Source of the DNA: Chondrosia reniformis
Taxonomy: Eukaryota > Porifera > Demospongiae > Chondrillida > Chondrillidae
DNA length: 64,000 bases
Assembly (NCBI GenBank): GCA_947172415.1
Contig: OX359196.1
Location: 312,501-376,500 of the forward strand
Direction of reading: 5' to 3'
The notes beneath the pieces were generated by a model, which saw nothing but the letters and a program-made list of their open reading frames with translations, was not told the origin of the DNA and ran no database searches. The position numbers were made by a program, and so were the translations under genes. This document shows positions 12,201 through 21,277 of this stretch, piece by piece (position 1 is the first letter of the stretch; every line of letters starts with the position of its first letter).

Positions 12201-13360
12201 GATTATCAGCTTGTCTGGTGAAGTGAATCACCACTAATTAAGAATGTACACTGATTATTTGTTGTAGTTAGTTTAAGAGGGAGAACATGGGAGAGGCATT
12301 GCTGTGGCAGTTGTAGCTCAGTGGCAGAGCAACTGGTGGTCATAACCAGCTGTCCTGGGTTCAATTGCTGGGAATTGCTTCTTTCGTGTTTTTCCCTCTT
12401 TATGATGTTTCATTGATTATTACTTGTGGTTTGATTATCACATCGATTATTCATACACACAGATACAATTAAGACCTGCAAGTTACCAGGTTGTACCAGA
12501 CCCTGCTGGAGGGAGGCAAGCGGACATGTTCATGATTACTGCAGAAGAGGTCATGCAGAGGAACACAAGAGAATGAAGGAGCAGAACAGACAAGAAAATG
12601 AGTCATCTTGGAGCTTTGGTAATATATAGAAGCATTAAATTGAAGGACTGTAATATAAGAGCTACATTTTTAATTGGGATACATATTCATAAATGGCTTT
12701 CTCCTGGTGAGCTACAAAAATACAATTTTCAAACTGTACTTTCTCCATCATCTTGTTGATGAAGAGCTATAGCTTGAAGTGTCCCCTAAAAGCTCACCAA
12801 GAAGATATCCATGATATGGTATCAGATAAATAATTATTTTTATTAATTTTATATACCAAAAAGGGAACCTATTCAATTGGTTTTCTAATTCAAGTGACAA
12901 GAAAGGACCAATCAATTTCTACCACAGACATGAGCCATATTTTGAATTCACAAACTTCTATGAAGCTCCCATTACCATAAATGACAAGAGGTGGGCAACT
13001 GCAGAGAACTACTTTCAAGGACAAAAGTTTATTGGATCTCCTTTTGAAGAGGCAGTGAGACAGTGTTCCACTGCAAGAGAAGCCCTGAACTTGTCTCGTA
13101 AACCTGAAGTGAAGCAGTGGCAGAGGAAGGACTGGTTTGAGGCTAATGTTGACGTGATGAGAGTAGGTCTGTATGCCAAGTTCACTCAGCACAGAGATCT
13201 TCAAGAGCTACTGCTGGGGACTGGAAAGAGGGAAATTATAGAGCACACGGATAAAGACAGGTTCTGGGGAGATGGAGGAGATGGAAGTGGAGAGAACATG
13301 CTCGGAAGGTTGCTGGTGGAGCTCAGAAAGAAGCTGAAGAAAGAAATTAGCAACAGTTGA
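9253..13360 (+). CDS. NADAR-2: probable lipid-anchored zinc-module/NADAR protein with long charged repeats
   Basis: Seven exons, all joined at phase 1: 9253-9376, 9476-10525, 10579-11253, 11331-11837, 11891-12061, 12463-12618, 12864-13360, giving 1059 residues. The start MGCSSTK fits the N-myristoylation rule (Gly2, small residue at 6, Lys7) with a palmitoylatable Cys3. Exon 2 holds about 30 copies of the nonapeptide HEEEIDTKP. Exon 3 starts with a Cys module (CKLDGCIKKC...CCCTGH), then about 14 copies of TEGDKLEG. Exon 4 has CMECGKDL...CSTC and about 20 copies of DEKEQ. Exon 5 has CIQCHTAK...CQQC, and exon 6 CKLPGCTRPC...DYCRRGH. Exon 7 is the NADAR domain, ending KKEISNS. It lies 198 bp after NADAR-1 and has the same plan, so the two are tandem duplicates. 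Function beyond the enzyme family is not known. Confidence 0.87.
9621..10497 (+). repeat. 27-bp coding minisatellite (HEEEIDTKP)n in NADAR-2
   Basis: About 30 in-frame units of ATTGATACCAAACCGCATGA plus GGAAGAG. Substitutions are mostly H/Q, P/L/S and E/K. One unit (near 10330) carries a 9-bp insertion. The protein strand is the acidic reading; the other frames are open only because the unit lacks stop codons. Confidence 0.9.
10798..11130 (+). repeat. 24-bp coding minisatellite (TEGDKLEG/TEGDKPEG) in NADAR-2
   Basis: About 14 units of GGCACTGAAGGAGATAAGCT plus GGAA. The first three units carry V-D-M or V-D-K in place of G-D-K. It is the second of three unrelated charged repeats in consecutive exons. 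Confidence 0.9.
11446..11750 (+). repeat. 15-bp coding minisatellite (DEKEQ)n in NADAR-2
   Basis: About 20 units of GACGAGAAGGAGCAA, degenerating at the 3' end (DKKEQ, EKREQ). A short related array (DVKEQ/DEKEQ) reappears in the truncated NADAR-3 at 16264-16385. Confidence 0.9.
12307..12379 (+). other. tRNA-like sequence, probably a tRNA-derived relic
   Basis: GCAGTTG opens an acceptor-like stem and TAGCTCAGTGG (12314-12324) matches the RNA polymerase III A box exactly. A D-arm GCTC/GAGC and an anticodon-arm CTGGT/ACCAG can form, and GGTTCAATT resembles a B box. The T-stem does not pair, and the anticodon loop lacks the usual U33 in the best fold. It is therefore more likely a tRNA pseudogene or SINE head than a working tRNA. 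It lies in the intron between NADAR-2 exons 5 and 6. Confidence 0.4.
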
Positions 13361-13522
13361 TATCCAAACTAATAATGAATCCAAATTTGAACTTAATACT
13401 TGTGATGAGACAATCATTTAAAAATTTTACATATTAAAATTATAGTCTTGCAATTGGCAGCATTATGTGATGTTATATGGCTTTGCATGTGATGTAGAAT
13501 ACGCCACGCGCCTCTCTTGCTA

Positions 13523-13687
13523 ATGGCTAATAAAGGTGGTTACAATTACACTTTTGTTGAAGAGCCAAGTGAAGATTTTAAGTGCCCCATTTGTCTACTG
13601 GTTCTTCGCAATCCTCACTTGACAGGATGCTGCGGACAGAACCTTTGTGAGAGCTGTATCGAGTCCAATCCTCAAGACTTTCAATAG
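13523..13687 (+). pseudogene. TRAF-A: truncated RING exon of the TRAF-like family
   Basis: It begins MANKGGYNYTFVEEPSEDFK and continues through the first half of the RING (CPICLLVLRNPHLTGCCGQN) to ESCIES. It then jumps to NPQDFQ and a stop at 13685. Compared with the intact copies, the part between the second Cys pair of the RING and the QDFQ segment, plus everything downstream, is lost. It starts 163 bp after the NADAR-2 stop, the same spacing as in the other units. Confidence 0.85.
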
Positions 13688-13699
13688 ATACGTGATCAA

Positions 13700-13955
13700 T
13701 ATTTTTGTATACATTGAAACATAATATTGAATGCACTGTATTCAATATTCCTGTTCCTCAATATAAGAGCCTTCACTTCACTTCTACCACTGCTTCTGCT
13801 TTTCACAAAAGTGTTGATATCCCGACTAGCAGAAAGACAAGTAACTGGCTCCATTTTACCATTCAACTCCAAATGTGTGATATAGTCAAGAGGTTGTACA
13901 CTTTCATCAGATGTGATGGATCTGCATACACTAAGATCTACAACAAGATAATATT
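13700..13955 (-). pseudogene. Inverted fragment of the unrecognised family (first domain exon)
   Basis: Read on the minus strand, this segment matches the exon at 23171-23399, including its acceptor (TAG then ATCTTAGTGTATGCA), the SDESVQPL-like stretch, VDIxTFVKS-like residues and the IECTVFN antisense pattern. It sits directly after the truncated TRAF-A, so one rearrangement probably joined the two. Confidence 0.75.
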
Positions 13956-14029
13956 CTTTAGCATATAGGCATGCAAACTGTAAGCATGTGAGAATGTCAG
14001 AAAGTTACAAGTCATCTCTTAAAATCTGC

Positions 14030-15000
14030 ATTTGATAGAACACAATTTCAAAAACTCATTAGACATGCTCTATAGATGTCTGTGAATGCTGACAAAAAGT
14101 GTTAGCTTCATATTTCTCCATTTGATAGAGTTACAGCCCTCAATGTACATTAAATTCTGGTATAGAAACTTAACATATGGTGAGAGATAGAGCAAATTTT
14201 AAGTTCCATCAAAATTTCAAAATCTTATTGGACATGCTCTATAGATGTCTGTGAATGCTGATACAAAGTATTAGCTTCATATCTATCCATTTCATAGACC
14301 TACAGCACTAAATGTACATTAAAATTCTGCTATACGAAATTATTGTACGTATGGTGAGAGATAGGGCAAATTTTAAGTTTCATCAAAATTTCACAATCTC
14401 ATTGGACATGCTCTATAGATGTTTGTGAATGCTGACACAAAGTGTTAGCTTCATAACTCTCCATTTATTAGAGTTACAGCCCTCAATGTACATTTAATTC
14501 CGGTATACAAAGTTAATGTATGGTGAGTTATAAGGCAAATTTTAAGTTTCATCAAAATTTCAAAAACCTATTGGCCATGTTCTATAGATGTCTGTGAATG
14601 CTGACACAAAGGTTTAGCTTCATATCTCTCCATTTGATAGAGTGACAGCCCTCAATGTACATTAAATTCTAGTATACAAAGTTAATGTATGGTGAGAGAT
14701 TGGGCAAATTTTAAGTTTCATCAAAATTTCACAATCTCATTGGACATGCCCTATAGATGTTTGTGAATGCTGACACAAAGTGTTAGCTTTATATCTCTCC
14801 ATTTATTAGAGTTACAGCCCTCAATGTACATTTAATTCCGGTATACAAAGTTAATGTATGGTGAGAGATAAGGCAAATTTTAAATTTCATCAAAATTTCT
14901 AAAACTCATTGATCATGCTTAATAGATATCTGTGAATGCTGACTAAGTCACAGCTTCATATATATCCATTTGATAGAGTTACAGAACTACAGTTAATGTA
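14030..15000. repeat. About 170-bp tandem repeat array, 5-6 copies
   Basis: The block GACATGCTCTATAGATGTCT recurs near 14062, 14231, 14405, 14573 and 14744, with a decayed copy near 14905, giving a period of about 168-174 bp. Other shared blocks are GTTACAGCCCTCAATGTACA and GGTGAGAGATAGGGCAAATT. Single copies recur at 16155-16262 and 25195-25490. No ORF or TIRs are seen. A short remnant of the GST 3' region (GAATGTCAGAAAGTTACAAG, near 13991) precedes the array, as it does at 25170. Confidence 0.85.
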
Positions 15001-16150
15001 TTGAATTGTTAGAGAAATTGCGTAATACTATATATGGCCGACCGTTAGAAGGTTTACAATTGAGACAACATTCCATTCTATATCTGAAAATTCAGAACAG
15101 TTTCCAATTTTTATACATAGGGATATGCACTGTGTAGTACTTGATTGTTATCGAAGTACTATCTATCCATATATAATATATGGATGTCGTTAAAGTGAAA
15201 TTTTGCCAATCGACGGCCAACGAAACTCCAAAGAAAAAAAGTTGGACCATACCGAACGCTACCATCCACGACACTCAGAGGCCGGGATCGGTGGTAACGC
15301 TCTGCCGAGTTGAGCTTTGGGTGTCACTTGCGTGAGAAGAACCAGTTCTTCTCGATATGGCCGACTCATATGAATCCTTAAAGATATCAGATGCCAATCC
15401 CACATTACGTGGAACCCCCCCGAAATCCGGATTATTGGTGAGCACGTCTCTATGGCACCAACCGATTAGGAGACAGCTTCAGAGTCTAAGCGCTACCAAC
15501 CTCTATGGGAACCGCAACCACCATAGAGATGTGTCCAGGTAGGCCTACTATATAAGGTTTTTCGCTTCTATTTATATGAAGTTTTGTCCAAAGAAAACGG
15601 TTGTGGTTGGGACCTTTTTTAATATATTTCTCCTTATTTCCAGATCAGTGAATTGTTTCGAGCAAGTTTAAAGACATAGGCAGTATTAGTGGTTCACCTG
15701 AAAACTGGGAAAAGCGAAAAAAATCCTGTAAGTGTCTTGATGGGCCGAGGAGAACCACTTTTCTGATCCCAATTATTTTCGAGAAATCGTCAATTTATTG
15801 CACGTTAATTCCAGACCAGTGGATCGTTCCAAGCAATTTTACACACATACGTACGCAGTATTTCCAATACATCTCAAAACTGTGGAAAATGGATAAAAGC
15901 CTGTATGTGTCTTGGTGGAGGGAGGAGAGCGACTTTTAATGATACAGAAAACTAGAGATAGTGCGAGGTCCGATACTACGATATTAATGTCTATGATCGA
16001 TATTTCAACTGGGTGCTGGCCGTACTCGTCTATATAATTCCTAACTCAAAGAAAGAATGATGTATTGATAAAATATAGCTAAATAATGTTTTTAAAACAA
16101 ATGTAGCTCCAAAAAATGCTTTTCTTTATATATTGTTGGATATACTCTGT
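15001..16150. other. Single-copy segment with two diverged direct repeats and a possible first exon
   Basis: This segment interrupts the about 170-bp repeats and looks richer in GC. Two diverged direct repeats are visible: 15640-15770 and 15812-15930 share CAGTGGATCGTTCC-like, ACGCAGTATT-like and CCTGTAxGTGTCTTG blocks. I find no match to the neighbouring gene families. Confidence 0.5.
15357..15541 (+). CDS. Possible 5' exon of unknown identity (MADSYESLKISD)
   Basis: An open frame begins with ATG in a fair context (CGATATGGCC) and runs to a donor-like CCAG/GTAGGC. A phase-2 join to the acceptor TTTTAG at about 16251 would read into SFISRDEKEQD, the first codons of the truncated NADAR-3. This could therefore be a recruited new first exon for NADAR-3. 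All other introns of that family are phase 1, which argues against it. Not recognised as any known protein. Confidence 0.25.
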
Positions 16151-16251
16151 ATGTATGGTAAGAGATAGGGCAAATTTTAAGTTTCATCAAAATTTCAAAA
16201 ACTCTTTGGATATGCTCTATAAGATGTCTGTGAATGCTGACACAAAGTTTT

Positions 16252-17160
16252 AGCTTCATATCTCGAGATGAGAAGGAGCAAGATGTGAAGGAACAAGATG
16301 TGAAGGAACAAGATGTGAAGGAGCAAGATGTGAAGGAACAAGATGTGAAGGAACAAGATGAGAAGGAACAAGATGAGAAGGAGCAGAACGGACAAGAAAA
16401 TGAGTCATCTTGGAGCTTTGGTAATATATAGAAGCATTAAATTGAAGGACTGTAATTGGGCTACATACTCATAAATGGCTTTTTCCTGGTGAGCTATACA
16501 ACAGCATACAAAAGTATAAAGTTCTACCTGTAAAGTCTCCATCAGCAAAATTGTTGATGAAGAGCTATAGCTTAATGTGTTCCTTATGCTCACCAAGAAG
16601 AAATCCATGTGGTATCAGTATACTAATTACATTAATACATTACTGATTTTATATACCAAAAAGGGAACCTATTCAATTGGTTTTCTAATTCAAGTGACAA
16701 GAAAGGACCAATCAATTTCTACCACAGACATGAGCCATATTTTGAATTCACAAACTTCTATGAAGCTCCCATTACCATAAATGACAGGAAGTGGGCAACT
16801 GCAGAGAACTACTTCCAAGGACAAAAGTTTATTGGATCTCCTTTTGAAGAGGCAGTGAGACAGTGTTCCACTGCAAGAGAAGCCCTGAACTTGTCTCGTA
16901 AACCTGAAGTGAAGCAGTGGCAGAGGAAGGACTGGTTTGAGGCTAATGTTGACGTGATGAGAGTAGGTCTGTATGCCAAGTTCACTCAGCACAAATATCT
17001 TCAAGAGCTACTGCTGGGGACTGGAAAGAGGGAGATTATAGAGCACACAGATAAATGCAGGTTCTGGGGAGATGGAGGAGATGGAAGTGGAGAGAACATG
17101 CTCGGAAAGTTGCTGGTAGAGCTTAGAAAGAAACTGAAAAAGGAAATTAGCAACAGTTGA
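16252..17160 (+). CDS. NADAR-3: 5'-truncated copy with DEKEQ-repeat exon fused to NADAR exon
   Basis: Exon 16252-16425 reads SFISRDEKEQ followed by DVKEQ repeats and then QNGQENESSWSF; a phase-1 donor follows. The Cys module that stands before ENESSW in NADAR-2 is missing, so the DEKEQ array was joined straight to the end of that exon. Exon 16664-17160 is a full NADAR domain (WATAENYFQGQKF, IIEHTDKCRFWGDGG, ending KKEISNS). D-to-C in HTDKC and R-to-K in KYLQELLL are copy-specific changes. The upstream exons are replaced by the about 170-bp repeat, so whether it has a promoter is unclear. Confidence 0.65.
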
Positions 17161-17327
17161 TATCCAAACTAATAATTAATCCAAATTTGAACTTAGTACT
17201 TGTAATGAAACAATCATTTAAAAATTTTACATATTAAAATTATAGTCTTGCAATTGGCATGCAGCATGATGTGATGTTATATGGCTTAGTATGTGATGTA
17301 GAATACGCCACGTGCCTCCTCTTGCCA

Positions 17328-18612
17328 ATGGCTAATAAAGGTGGTTACAATTACACTTTTGTTGAAGAGCCAAGTGAAGATTTCAAGTGCCCCATTTGTC
17401 TACTGGTTCTTCGCAATCCTCACTTGACAGGATGCTGCGGACAGAACCTTTGTGAGAACTGTATCGAGTCTTCAAGAGAGCGTAGCTCGCAGTGTCCTCT
17501 GTGTAGGGGGGTAGACTTTCAATCGATGCGCGACTTGAAGGAGGAGAGAAAGATCCTCAGTCTAGAGGTGTACTGCACTAATCGGAGAGGCGGATGTACC
17601 TGGAAGGGAACGGTTAAGGAGATCGACGACCATCTTCGTCCAAGTGAAGTAGAGGGCGAGTGTAGGTACGAGTTTCTTTTCTGTCCAAACGAATGTGGAT
17701 CCTATCTGAGGCGTTCTCAGATAAAGAAACACATGAGCGAGGAATGTTCTCGGAGACCTTTCACTTGCAAGTACTGCACTTACAGTGCGACCTATGGGGA
17801 AGTTACTTTACATTATGTGGAGTGTGTGAAGTATCCAGTTAGGTGTCCCAATGGATGTCGCGAGGAGTGTGATATACCTCGCGGAGAAGTGTCCAGACAC
17901 TTGACTGAATGTCCTCTGCAAGTCGTCCCTTGTCCCTTCAAGGAGCAGGGCTGTGAGGAGGAGTGTGCGAGGAACAAGCTCTCACAACACTTGGAGGACA
18001 AGGTACAGGAGCACCTCTCTCTAGTTAGTAGTCAACTTGGAGTGGTTGTGAAGAAGATGGAGTCACTGGAACAGGAAAATGCAGAACTTAAGGAAAGGGT
18101 CACTCGCAGTGAATGCCAACTGAGGGAAAGTATTTCAGAAGTTTTGAAGAAGATGGAATCACTAAAACCTGAAGTACCGGAATTGTGTTGTGAAAGTGAT
18201 GTACCTCAGATGACTTTGAAAAGTTAGTTTAAAACAATCCATGTTCATGTGATCTAGTGTATATTCAATAATTAAATGTGGCTTTAGCGTCCCCTCTAAT
18301 CCATACATGCATTAGCTTTCTGTATTGAAGTCCATATGTATACAACTATATTATTGTTGCAACAAACAGTTACATGACACCTATTTAGTAAGTCACATAC
18401 TGCATGGATGTATAGGTGGTGATACTGAAAAGAAAAAGAAAAAAGTCAAGGATCCCAAGCCAATAAAAAGTAAACTATTTGGAGATATTCGCCTAACAAT
18501 ACAAGATGGAGCACCTCACACTGCAATGATGAGGTTGACTGATCCATCTTCCTCATACACCCCAAAACCACCTCATGCCACTGATGAATCAGGTTCAAAA
18601 AATGCAAAGTGA
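17328..18612 (+). CDS. TRAF-B: RING plus TRAF-type zinc finger protein, MATH-less
   Basis: Start MANKGGYNYTF (ATG 17328). Residues 21-59 are a RING: C21, C24, C36, C42, C45, C56, C59, with Gln39 where C3HC4 RINGs have His. TRAF-type zinc fingers follow to about residue 225 (VYCTNRRGGCTWKG, FCPNECGSYL, CKYCTYSATYG, CPNGCREECD, CPFKEQGC). Then comes a short coiled coil (MESLEQENAELKERVTRSE). There is no MATH domain. The frame can end at TAG 18225. A donor A/GTTAGT at 18222 joined at phase 1 to 18416-18612 instead gives a Lys-rich tail (DTEKKKKKVKDP...SSSYTPKPP) and 363 residues. Such proteins act as E3 ligases or signalling adaptors. The coding start is 168 bp after the NADAR-3 stop. Confidence 0.88.
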
Positions 18613-19112
18613 CATTGTATAACTGTTATACACTCCGCCCCTAGGCTTTTTGGCATTTACTGAGTTATCGGCAGGATATTGTATTGTATAACTATGCATG
18701 CTATCACATTGTATATAATAAGAGGCCAAAGTGTCTCTTATATACAACAGTTATGGAATATAATTTACCTTGGTTGCCCCAGCAACGGAGTGTATACATA
18801 TATTATACCAGTGACTTATATGTATATAGTTATTATATATATAAAGACAAAGAATAATTGAGACACATAAGCTATCTACTAACTCTATATACCTTTAAAG
18901 TTGCATGGCAATATATAAGTACCAAGTGCCTCCCATCAATGTCAGTAATCATAAATAGTCTATGGTCTACTTAGGTTGGCTTTCCTTTGTTCTTCAGGTA
19001 AAAATTTCAAAGTGTAATCAATTGTGCTTGTATAACACTTCACAAGTAGAATATTTTTGTAAAATATGCAGTATGTATATCGTATACAAATGTATCTTCT
19101 ATTATGACTCAG
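18613..19112. other. Non-coding spacer shared between array units
   Basis: AT-rich spacer, repeated almost unchanged at 22594-23050 and partly at 27307-27400 (shared blocks CACTCCGCCCCTAGGCTTTT and GTTGCCCCAGCAACGGAGTG). It follows the TRAF tail exon in each unit. No ORF is supported. Confidence 0.7.
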
Positions 19113-20198
19113 CTGTATCAGCCACATACCCCCAACAACACCAACAACACCAGCAATACCAGCAACACCAGCAACACCAACAACACCAGCAACACCATCA
19201 ACACCAGCAACAGTACAGTGTATATCATTATACACATCCGAAACGATGTAACTGTGGAAAGCCAGTCCACGTGGATGAGGAGTTTGGTCCATTTGATTAC
19301 TGTTCTCCTCAGTGCAGAGACAATAGAGAATTATCAATTGCTAAGAAGGATATGGAGAAATGGATGAAGAAATATAATTTGCCAAAGTTTAAGGATCAAG
19401 AAAAGAAAAGAGAGATGAAAAGTTCTGAACGGCAGGTGAATGCAGCCAAATCTAGTGCAATGGCTCCAGGCTCTGCTGTAAAAATAACTTCCAATCCTAG
19501 TGGTCAGAGCTCTCCTACCTCTCATATGGCTGGACCCAAAACCTCTTCTGGTAAATCTGCATTGGGTGTATGGATATAGTGTATTTACATAGCCTCAAGA
19601 TTGGAGATATATCCATTGATCAGCTTTTAAAATTATCCTTTTTCATATTATTTGTCATCCATATCTACTTGTAACTTTTATACTGTAAACTTGTATAGAA
19701 AAGTTATCACTTTACAGCTATGAGATATTAAACAAATTAACAGACTAAATTTTATGCATATCTGATAATATGATGTTATTCCCATTAGATTATAAGTGAT
19801 GGATGAAATATGTTCTGCATAGCATACTACGTAAATGAATGATTTCCCAGAAATGATTATGTGAATATGTTATGTTCTTGTTTAAGTGGCAATAAAATGG
19901 AGTCTACTATAATATGTAGGAACAATGACTACAGCTTCTCAGACTGGCCAAGCTAGCCAAGTACCTGTGACTAGTACTGATACCAGAAGCACCAGTCCAC
20001 CTCTTTATTCTACTGTGCTGACTAGTAAGCCGAACAAGAGTCATCAAATCCAAAGAAATGAAACTGGAAATCAGCAATCACATCATGAAGTACCTCACAC
20101 TGCAGTGATGAAGTCTGATAACCCATCTTCCTCCTACACCCCAAAACCACCTTATGCCACTGACACTGAAAATGTACATAGTGGATCAGGTTCAAAAG
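19113..20198 (+). CDS. Two exons of the Q/H-rich, CNCGKP-module family (5' incomplete)
   Basis: Exon 19113-19550 (438 nt) encodes a Gln/His run, then CNCGKPVHVDEEFGPFDYCSPQC and a Lys/Glu-rich helix (WMKKYNLPKF). Exon 19920-20198 (279 nt) encodes a Ser/Thr-rich linker (TASQTGQASQVPVTSTDTRS) ending SSSYTPKPPYATD, the same motif as the TRAF tail exon. Both are phase-1 symmetric. The equivalent first coding exon of the minus-strand member (33307-33145) is not found here, and what follows is a NADAR exon instead of the domain seen in that gene. It may be spliced to NADAR-4 or be a decaying duplicate. Confidence 0.6.
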
Positions 20199-20280
20199 GT
20201 GCCATATGCATGATATGCATAATCTTTATACTGACACTATCAATAAATAATTTATATCAACTCTTATTGTTTGTTCCTAG

Positions 20281-20500
20281 CCCAAATTACCATACCACAT
20301 GCAGTAGGATACCAGCAAACATTAAAGAGTTCTTCAACATCAAAAGGGAAAGCATTTACACAAGAAGAAGGTACAAAGAACTCTCAAATACCCGACTACA
20401 ACAACTGGGAACACTGGAGCTCATATCAGTAGCAGCAGACACACTCCTACGTCATCTACCAACTCTACCAGTAAAATTAGCTGTATATATGTATCTACAA
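20281..20500 (+). other. Conserved exon-like block of uncertain frame
   Basis: It starts after TTTGTTCCTAG and is nearly identical to 27990-28215. More than one frame is open; the phase-1 continuation of the preceding exon reads ITIPHAVGYQQTLKSSSTSK and stops at TAG near 20438. The two copies differ by a 12-bp length change, consistent with past coding use. I cannot decide the frame. Confidence 0.4.
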
Positions 20501-20663
20501 ATATACACTTTGTAATTATTTATGTTGTACACTTCAGATAGAAAATTTCAAAGTATAGTCAATTGCGCTTGTACGTATAACATTTCACAAAAGTATCATT
20601 GTTTATTTAACTGTAATGGAGATTGAAGGGACACATCCAGCTGAATATGGAGTTCTAATTCAA

Positions 20664-21130
20664 GTGACAAGAAAGGACCAATCAATTTCTACCACAGACA
20701 TGAGCCATATTTTGAATTCACAAACTTCTATGAAGCTCCCATTACCATAAATGACAAGAGGTGGGCAACTGCAGAGAACTACTTTCAAGGACAAAAGTTT
20801 ATTGGATCTCCTTTTGAAGAGGCAGTGAGACAGTGTTCCACTGCAAGAGAAGCCCTGAACTTGTCTCGTCTACCTGAAGTGAAGCAGTGGCAGAGGAAGG
20901 ACTGGTTTGAGGCTAATGTTGATGTGATGAGAGTAGGTCTGTATGCCAAGTTCACTCAACACAGAGATCTTCAGGAGCTACTGCTGGGGACTGGAAAGAG
21001 GAAGATTATAGAGCACACAGATAAGGACAGTTTCTGGGGAGATGGAGGAGATGGAAGTGGAGAGAACATGCTCGGAAAGCTGCTGGTAGAGCTAAGAGAG
21101 AAACTGAAGAAAGAAATTAGCAACAGTTGA
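20664..21130 (+). CDS. NADAR-4 terminal exon
   Basis: Full NADAR domain exon (DKKGPINFYHRHEPYFEFTN to KKEISNS, stop 21128-21130). The motifs RWATAENYFQ, VGLYAKFTQH and DSFWGDGGDGSGENMLGKLL are kept, with R-to-S in the usual DRFWGDGG. The GGAACC-containing acceptor used by NADAR-2 and -3 is absent; upstream sequence is GAGATTGAAGGGACACATCC, shared with NADAR-6. The upstream partner exon could not be identified. Confidence 0.7.
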
Positions 21131-21277
21131 TATCCAAACTAATAATGTATCCAATTTGAACTTAGTACTTGTGATGAGACAATCATTTAAAAATTTTACA
21201 TATTAAAATTATAGTCTTGCAATTGGCAGCATGATGTGATGTTATATGGCTTAGCATGCCACGCGCCTCTCTTTCTA

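Noticed and set aside
12307..12379. Functional tRNA gene
   Set aside because: The T-stem does not pair and U33 is missing in the best anticodon loop.
13705..13968. Plus-strand 87-codon frame (MYTLKHNIECTVFN)
   Set aside because: It is the antisense of a displaced exon of the unrecognised family; its counterpart at 23174-23452 on the minus strand is likewise antisense.
14030..15000. CRISPR-like or regulatory array
   Set aside because: The whole about 170-bp unit is repeated with no unique spacers; it is an ordinary tandem repeat in a eukaryotic genome.
17328..18612. Canonical TRAF signalling protein
   Set aside because: No MATH/TRAF-C domain follows the coiled coil in any copy, so only TRAF-like is justified.
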